Of a stretch of 9,932 bases of DNA, positions 5,964-9,932 are shown one piece after another. Every line of letters begins with the position of its first letter. Position 1 is the stretch's first letter. The stretch lies in contig DOZZ01000068.1 in assembly GCA_003517725.1 (NCBI GenBank), positions 14,143 through 24,074 on the forward strand, given 5' to 3'. A model generated the notes under the pieces. The model was given only the letters and a program-made list of their open reading frames with translations. It made no database searches and was not told where the DNA came from. Origin of the DNA: Bryobacterales bacterium. Its GTDB lineage: Bacteria; Acidobacteriota; Terriglobia; Bryobacterales; Bryobacteraceae. The translations under genes were made by a program, and so were the position numbers.

Positions 5964-6167
5964 TCAAATCTTCTTAACGATCCGGCCCCGGGTCTGATCG
6001 TGGGGACTCAAATCCACTTCCACCCGGTCGCCCGGACGGAGCCGCACAAAATTTCTGGCCTCGTTTCCCGCCAGATGACCCAGCACGGAAGCCTGGTTCT
6101 GCAGCACCAGCCGGAAAATCAGACTGGGCAGCTCCTCCACGACTTCGGCTTCGACAATCACGCTCAC
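5964..6167 (-). CDS. infA: Translation initiation factor IF-1 (divergent, GTG start)
   Basis: 67 aa from the GTG at 6165-6167, which overlaps the map stop in GTGA. The OB-fold core follows the family pattern: '[18 protein letters not shown]', 'VLGHLAGN', '[25 protein letters not shown]'. It ends 'VKKI'. IF-1 binds the ribosomal A site during initiation. Relative to the usual 72-aa IF-1, the N-terminus is shorter and lacks the charged Lys/Glu start. '[15 protein letters not shown]' also departs from the common 'HEVLAHISGKMR' pattern. An in-frame TTG at 6212 would add 15 residues encoded inside map that resemble nothing in IF-1, and a second GTG lies at 6159-6161. The overlap arrangement favours the GTG at 6167. 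Gene identity is firm; the start is likely. Confidence 0.88.
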   Translation of the reverse strand: MSVIVEAEVVEELPSLIFRLVLQNQASVLGHLAGNEARNFVRLRPGDRVEVDLSPHDQTRGRIVKKI

Positions 6168-6943
6168 GGCCGGGTCAAAACCCAGGGCCCGTTTGCCGTG
6201 ACTGCCACGCAATGCTCAAAATGGGCCGAATTCGACCCGTCCTTGGCCACCGCGGTCCAACGATCTTTCAACACCCGCACATCCGGCTTGCCGGCGTTCA
6301 CCATGGGCTCGATGGCCAGCACCATGCCCTCGCGCAGCCGCGGGTTTTCGTTCCTGGGGTCCACGTAGTTCGGAATCTGCGGCTCTTCATGCAGCCGCGA
6401 TCCGATGCCATGGCCCACATACTCGCGCACAATCGAGAACCCGTTGTTCTCGACATGCTGCTCCACCGTCCCGCAAATATCGAACAGCCGGTTGCCCTCA
6501 CGGCACTTCTCGATAGCCATCTCGAGCGAATCTTTCGTGACTTTCAACAGGCGCTCGGTCTGCGCATCGATCGGCCCCACCGGCACGGTCACGGCCGAAT
6601 CGGCATAGAAACCGTCCAACGAAACGCCCGTATCGATCGAGACGATATCGCCCGCCTTCAGAATCCGCTGCTGGCTCGGCATGCCATGCACGATCTCGTT
6701 ATTGACCGAAGTGCACAGCACAAACTTATATTTCTCACCCGCCGCCGCCACGTAATAACCCTTGAAAGCCGGCTTCGCGCCCGCTTCCGTCACCATCCGC
6801 TCGGCCGCGACTTCCAGATCCCAGGTCGACACGCCCTCGGTGACCATGGCGCTCAGCTTGTGCAGGATCTCATGCACCAGCAGGCCGGCGCGGCGCATCT
6901 TTTCGAGATCGGACTGGCTTTTGCGGACGATCACGCGGCTCAA
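6164..6943 (-). CDS. map: Methionine aminopeptidase, type I
   Basis: A 259-aa enzyme that removes the initiator Met from new proteins. All metal and catalytic residues can be placed by a constant +7 shift from E. coli MetAP: H86 (NNEIVHGMP), D104 and D115 (SIDTGVSLDGFYADS), H178 (GHGIGSRLHEEP), H185, E212 (LAIEPM) and E243 (HFEHCVAVT). No N-terminal zinc-finger extension is present, so it is the short type Ia form. The chosen start is TTG 6941-6943, which shares TTGA with the adk stop; a GTG three codons later is an alternative. The gene ends in TGA, which overlaps the infA GTG. It is therefore embedded in a chain of coupled genes adk-map-infA. Confidence 0.97.
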   Translation of the reverse strand: MSRVIVRKSQSDLEKMRRAGLLVHEILHKLSAMVTEGVSTWDLEVAAERMVTEAGAKPAFKGYYVAAAGEKYKFVLCTSVNNEIVHGMPSQQRILKAGDIVSIDTGVSLDGFYADSAVTVPVGPIDAQTERLLKVTKDSLEMAIEKCREGNRLFDICGTVEQHVENNGFSIVREYVGHGIGSRLHEEPQIPNYVDPRNENPRLREGMVLAIEPMVNAGKPDVRVLKDRWTAVAKDGSNSAHFEHCVAVTANGPWVLTRP

Positions 6944-7665
6944 ACCTTCTTCACGGGCAATAAGCCGAGGATTTTTTCGGCCAGCACCGCGGGGGGATCC
7001 TGACTGGCATCCAACTCGTACAACACGTCGTCCGACTGCCGGAAGAACTCGATCAACGGCTGCGTCTGTTGTCGATACGCATCCAGACGTTCGCGCACTA
7101 CCGATTCGCGGTCGTCATCCCGCACCACGAGCGCTTCCCCATCCCGATCGCACTGACCGGGCACGCGCGGAGGACGCGACGTATCATTATACAGCGTCCC
7201 GCACTGGGGGCACTGCCGCCGCCCGCTGATCCGGCCAATAATAATATTGTAATTGACAACCAGGTGGATCACCACCGCGGTCCATCCGGCCGGCGCCAGC
7301 AGCCCGAGCAGCACCTCGGCCTGCTGGCGCGTCCGCGGGTATCCGTCGAGAATAAACCCGCCCGCCGTATCGGGCTGCCGCAGGCGTTCCGCCACCAGCC
7401 GGTTGACCAGGTCGTCGGACACCAGCAGCCCACTCTTCATGCGCTCCTCGATGGAGCGTCCGATCGCCGAACCGCGGCGAATCTCTTCCCGCAGCATATC
7501 ACCAGTCGAAATCTGCGGAATACCGAGACGCTCGACCAGGATCTTCGACTGTGTGCCTTTACCCGAACCGGGCGGGCCAAACAAGATCAGCGCCAGCCGC
7601 CGGGCATTTCCGCCAGGCACGGCCGCGCGTTCCACACCCGCGGGATTTACTGCCATAACTGCCAC
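6940..7665 (-). CDS. adk: Adenylate kinase, zinc-lid type
   Basis: The frame gives 241 aa from GTG 7663-7665. It catalyses ATP + AMP to 2 ADP. The P-loop GPPGSGKGTQ is at about residues 30-39, the AMP-binding region has 'STGDMLREEI', 'GFILDGYPRT' is at about 103-112, and the LID is of the long type with C152-x2-C155-x16-C172-x2-D175, a Cys3-Asp zinc site. Most adenylate kinases begin within a few residues of the first strand (here LALILFG), so the GTG start gives an unusual extension of about 24 residues. ATG at 7654-7656 and further in-frame GTGs at 7633-7635 and 7618-7620 are alternatives. The stop TGA overlaps the map TTG. Identity is certain; the start is not. Confidence 0.96.
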   Translation of the reverse strand: MAVMAVNPAGVERAAVPGGNARRLALILFGPPGSGKGTQSKILVERLGIPQISTGDMLREEIRRGSAIGRSIEERMKSGLLVSDDLVNRLVAERLRQPDTAGGFILDGYPRTRQQAEVLLGLLAPAGWTAVVIHLVVNYNIIIGRISGRRQCPQCGTLYNDTSRPPRVPGQCDRDGEALVVRDDDRESVVRERLDAYRQQTQPLIEFFRQSDDVLYELDASQDPPAVLAEKILGLLPVKKV

Positions 7666-7684
7666 GCGCCTGGACCCAAATCGC

Positions 7685-9082
7685 TCAGACCGAGCTCCGG
7701 CGGCCCCGGATGCGGCCCGAGCGCGGCGTAAAGCCTTCGTAGTGGCGCATGATGAGCTGCGCCTCGATCTGGTTGACGGTATCCATCGCGACGCCCACGA
7801 CGATCAGCAGCGAAGTGCCGCCGAAGTAAAACTTGACGTTCAGCCCTTCGAGCAGGAAGCGCGGGAAGTACTGATCGATAAAGTTGCCGATCACCGGCAG
7901 ATGCTGCAGGTGAATGCCCGAGATCAGGATGTCGGGGATCAGGCACAGAATCGCCAGATAGATGCCGCCGACCACCGTGATCTTGGTCAGGATATTGTTC
8001 ATGTAGTCGGCGGTGTTGCGACCCGGCCGGATGCCCGGGATGAATCCGCCGTACTTCCGCATATTGTCGGCCGCTTCATTCGGATTGAAGATGATCGACA
8101 CATAGAAGAAGCAGAAAAAGATGATGCCCGCCACGAACAGCAGGATGTAGAGCGGCTCGCCGTGGCGGATGCTGCCCAGCAGGTTCGTCAGCCAGGCGCT
8201 GTTCTTGACGAACGGCAGTCCGGCGGCAGTCTGCGGGAAAGCCAGAATGGAGGAGGCGAAGATCACGGGAATCACGCCGCCGGCGTTGACCTTGAGCGGC
8301 ATGTGCGTGGCCTGCCCGCCCATCACGCGGCGGCCCACCACGCGCTTGGCGTACTGCACCGGAATGCGGCGCTCGCCGCGTTCCACCAGAACGATGAACG
8401 CGACCACCGCGACCATCATCAGCAGGATCACCACCAGCGTCAGAATGTTCCATTCGCCAGTGATAAACACGTTGGTGTAGAGCGAACCGATGGCGCCCGG
8501 GATACCGATGACGATGCCGGCGAAGATGATCAGCGACATACCGTTGCCGATGCCGCGCTCGGTGATCTGCTCGCCCAGCCACATGATGAAGGCCGTGCCG
8601 GTGGTGAGCGAAACCATGGTCAGCATCGTAAATCCGAAGCCCGGGTGCAGCACGATGTTGCCTTCCATGGCCTGCAAGCCGGTGGCGATGCCCAACGACT
8701 GCATCATGGCCAGGCCCACGGTAAGGTAGCGCGTCCACTGCGTGATTTTGCGGCGGCCGAGCTCGCCCTCTTTTTGCAGCTTTTCGAGGGTCGGAACCAC
8801 CACGGTCAGCAGCTGCAGAATGATGGAGGCCGTGATGTACGGCATGATGCCGAGCGCAAACACGGTCAGCCGGCGCACGTTGCCGCCGGCGAACAGATCG
8901 AAGAAGCCGAAGATGCTCGAGGAGTTGCGCTGGAAGAATTCTTCCCAGCGGGTCAGGTTGATGCCGGGCGTGGGGATGAAGCTGCCCAGGCGGTAAACCG
9001 CCAGCATGCCCAGCGTGAACAGCAGCCGCTTCCGGAGATCCGGAATGCGGAACACGTTCGTGAATGCTTCAAAAATCTTCAT
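7685..9082 (-). CDS. secY: Preprotein translocase subunit SecY
   Basis: A 465-aa polytopic membrane protein, the pore of the Sec translocon, which works with SecE/SecG and SecA or ribosomes. Ten hydrophobic segments are seen; the first is near residues 20-36 and is followed by 'FIPTPGI'. The second is about 71-96 with 'ALGIMPYITASIILQLL'. 'GERRIPVQYAKR' (about 236-247) marks cytoplasmic loop C4, and 'GGFIPGIRPGRNTADYM' (about 355-371) marks loop C5, both needed for SecA/ribosome contact. The C-terminus ends in a basic tail rich in Arg and Ser. Length is typical. The ATG lies 6 nt after the rplO stop with no obvious Shine-Dalgarno, so coupling to rplO is likely. 19 nt separate its stop from the most upstream adk start. 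Confidence 0.98.
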   Translation of the reverse strand: MKIFEAFTNVFRIPDLRKRLLFTLGMLAVYRLGSFIPTPGINLTRWEEFFQRNSSSIFGFFDLFAGGNVRRLTVFALGIMPYITASIILQLLTVVVPTLEKLQKEGELGRRKITQWTRYLTVGLAMMQSLGIATGLQAMEGNIVLHPGFGFTMLTMVSLTTGTAFIMWLGEQITERGIGNGMSLIIFAGIVIGIPGAIGSLYTNVFITGEWNILTLVVILLMMVAVVAFIVLVERGERRIPVQYAKRVVGRRVMGGQATHMPLKVNAGGVIPVIFASSILAFPQTAAGLPFVKNSAWLTNLLGSIRHGEPLYILLFVAGIIFFCFFYVSIIFNPNEAADNMRKYGGFIPGIRPGRNTADYMNNILTKITVVGGIYLAILCLIPDILISGIHLQHLPVIGNFIDQYFPRFLLEGLNVKFYFGGTSLLIVVGVAMDTVNQIEAQLIMRHYEGFTPRSGRIRGRRSSV

Positions 9083-9088
9083 GAGTGC

Positions 9089-9553
9089 TTAAACGGCGGG
9101 TGCTTCGTCGGAACCGCCAATGACGGTTACCGCGCCGCCGGCGGCGCGGATCTTATCGATCGCGGCCTTGGAGAACAGATGCGCCTCGACGCTGATCTTG
9201 CGCGTCAGTTCGCCCGAGCCCAGCACCTTCAGACCTTCGTGCAGCTTCTTGATGACGCCCGTCTTCAGCAGCGATTCGGCCGAGAACGTGTCGCCTTCGA
9301 GCTTCTCCAGATGGCCGATATTGACGATGGCAAACTTCTTCTTGAAGATGTTAGTGAAGCCGCGCTTGGGCAGACGGCGGTGCAGCGGCATCTGGCCGCC
9401 CTCAAAGCCGCGCATCATGCTGTAGCCCGAGATGGCCCTTTGTCCCTTGCTGCCGCGCGTGGCGGTCTTACCCATGCCAGAGCCCATGCCGCGGCCGATG
9501 CGCTTCTTGCTGTGTTTCTGGCCGGCGGGCGGCCGTAGATTGCTGAGATTCAT
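9089..9553 (-). CDS. rplO: 50S ribosomal protein L15
   Basis: A 154-aa protein. The Gly-rich N-terminal arm has 'NLRPPAGQKHSKKRIGRGMG' and 'GSKGQRA', followed by 'RGFEGGQMPLHRRLPKRGF' and a globular half with 'VNIGHLEKL' and 'SAESLLKTGVI', ending in a 'GGAVTVIGG' strand. L15 is a late-assembly large-subunit protein whose arm threads through 23S rRNA. The ATG has a GAGGGAG site about 9 nt upstream, inside the 19-nt gap after rpmD. It stands directly before secY, the canonical spc order. Length and composition are normal. Confidence 0.98.
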   Translation of the reverse strand: MNLSNLRPPAGQKHSKKRIGRGMGSGMGKTATRGSKGQRAISGYSMMRGFEGGQMPLHRRLPKRGFTNIFKKKFAIVNIGHLEKLEGDTFSAESLLKTGVIKKLHEGLKVLGSGELTRKISVEAHLFSKAAIDKIRAAGGAVTVIGGSDEAPAV

Positions 9554-9572
9554 TTCGCTTGCTCCCTCGCGG

Positions 9573-9764
9573 CTAGTCGACCAGTTTCAGCAGGTGCGGG
9601 ACTTTTAACACCATGCCGCGGAAACCGGGCGTGTCGGGCCGTTCCACCACTTGATTCAGTTTCTTCAAACCCAGGCTGCGCACGATCACTTTATGCTTTT
9701 CCGGCGTGCAGATGACGCTGCGGAAAAGCTTGATTTTGATTTTGCCCTGCGTTGCTTCGGCCAT
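9573..9764 (-). CDS. rpmD: 50S ribosomal protein L30
   Basis: A 63-aa protein with the bacterial L30 pattern: strand 'KIKLFRSVICTPEKHK', helix 'VIVRSLGLKKLNQVVERPDTP' (in part) and 'FRGMVLKVPHLLKLV'. It binds 23S rRNA of the large subunit. The length is normal for the short bacterial form. Its ATG follows the rpsE TAA with no gap (TAA then ATG), which points to coupled reinitiation. Some bacteria lack rpmD; here it is intact in its canonical place between rpsE and rplO. Confidence 0.97.
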   Translation of the reverse strand: MAEATQGKIKIKLFRSVICTPEKHKVIVRSLGLKKLNQVVERPDTPGFRGMVLKVPHLLKLVD

Positions 9765-9932
9765 TTACATTTTCTCCACGGTGATGCCGCGCAGTTCCGC
9801 GACCGAGGCCTTATCGCGCAGCTGTTCGAGCGCGTTGATGGTGGCCTTGACCACGTTGTGCGGGTTGTGCGTGCCAATCGATTTGGTCAGCACGTTGGGG
9901 ATGCCGGCGGCCTGGATCACGGCGCGCACGGG
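9765..9932 (-). CDS. rpsE: 30S ribosomal protein S5, C-terminal part only
   Basis: 55 codons plus the stop are visible; the gene starts beyond the right edge. The reading 'PVRAVIQAAGIPNVLTKSIG' (part), 'NPHNVVKATINALEQL' and the end 'LRGITVEKM' match the C-terminal domain of S5, with the usual 'TKS.G..NP.NVV.AT' core. S5 lies in the 30S body near the decoding centre and shapes translational accuracy. The TAA at 9765-9767 directly abuts the rpmD ATG. Confidence 0.97.
   Translation of the reverse strand, partial: PVRAVIQAAGIPNVLTKSIGTHNPHNVVKATINALEQLRDKASVAELRGITVEKM

Noticed and set aside
7253..9538. A 761-codon open frame on the plus strand opposite adk, secY and rplO
   Set aside because: It lies wholly antisense to clear, conserved genes. 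Its translation is rich in His, Asp, Gln and Arg with no domain I recognise, as expected from the complement of GC-rich genes.
1..9932. CRISPR arrays, tRNA or rRNA genes, insertion sequences, phage genes
   Set aside because: No regularly spaced direct repeats, no tRNA-like cloverleaf with a CCA end, no transposase or integrase motifs were seen.

Overview
The window looks like a chromosomal segment of a GC-rich Gram-negative bacterium, most likely an Acidobacteriota member. That placement rests on the style of the protein sequences and the neighbourhood, and is inference rather than a database match. Two blocks converge on an intrinsic terminator at about 2718-2764.

The left block is on the plus strand (1-2587) and is a mixed accessory neighbourhood. 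It holds the 3' part of a hybrid PAS/histidine-kinase/receiver sensor protein, then a small CPTC-type thioredoxin-fold redoxin that overlaps its 3' end. Next come a stand-alone nuoI-type 2x[4Fe-4S] ferredoxin subunit and a short HicB-like protein without a visible HicA partner. The most unusual spot is the end of the redoxin gene. Its TGA codon is followed, 22 nt later, by the loop of a strong G-leading stem-loop that lacks a T tract. The frame stays open for 15 more codons (starting S-A-K-N). This suggests the TGA may encode selenocysteine, with the hairpin as a bacterial SECIS element. A -10-like GATAAT lies right before the nuoI ATG, which has no Shine-Dalgarno sequence, so a leaderless nuoI transcript is possible.

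The right block is on the minus strand (9932 down to 2790). It is the distal spc operon followed by the alpha operon in canonical order: rpsE (partial), rpmD, rplO, secY, adk, map, infA, rpmJ, rpsM, rpsK, rpsD, rpoA, rplQ. The genes are tightly packed, with several stop/start overlaps: TTGA at adk/map, GTGA at map/infA, TAATG at rpsM/rpsK, and TAA directly followed by ATG at rpsE/rpmD. map, infA and rpsD use TTG or GTG starts, and adk may as well. A long 14-bp hairpin sits between rpsD and rpoA, and the operon ends in a 15-bp hairpin plus U8.

Together the minus-strand genes supply ribosomal proteins, the core of the Sec translocon, nucleotide homeostasis (Adk), N-terminal Met removal (Map), initiation factor IF-1 and the RNA polymerase alpha subunit. 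This is ordinary core biology. The accessory interest lies in the left 2.6 kb and in the regulatory hairpins.
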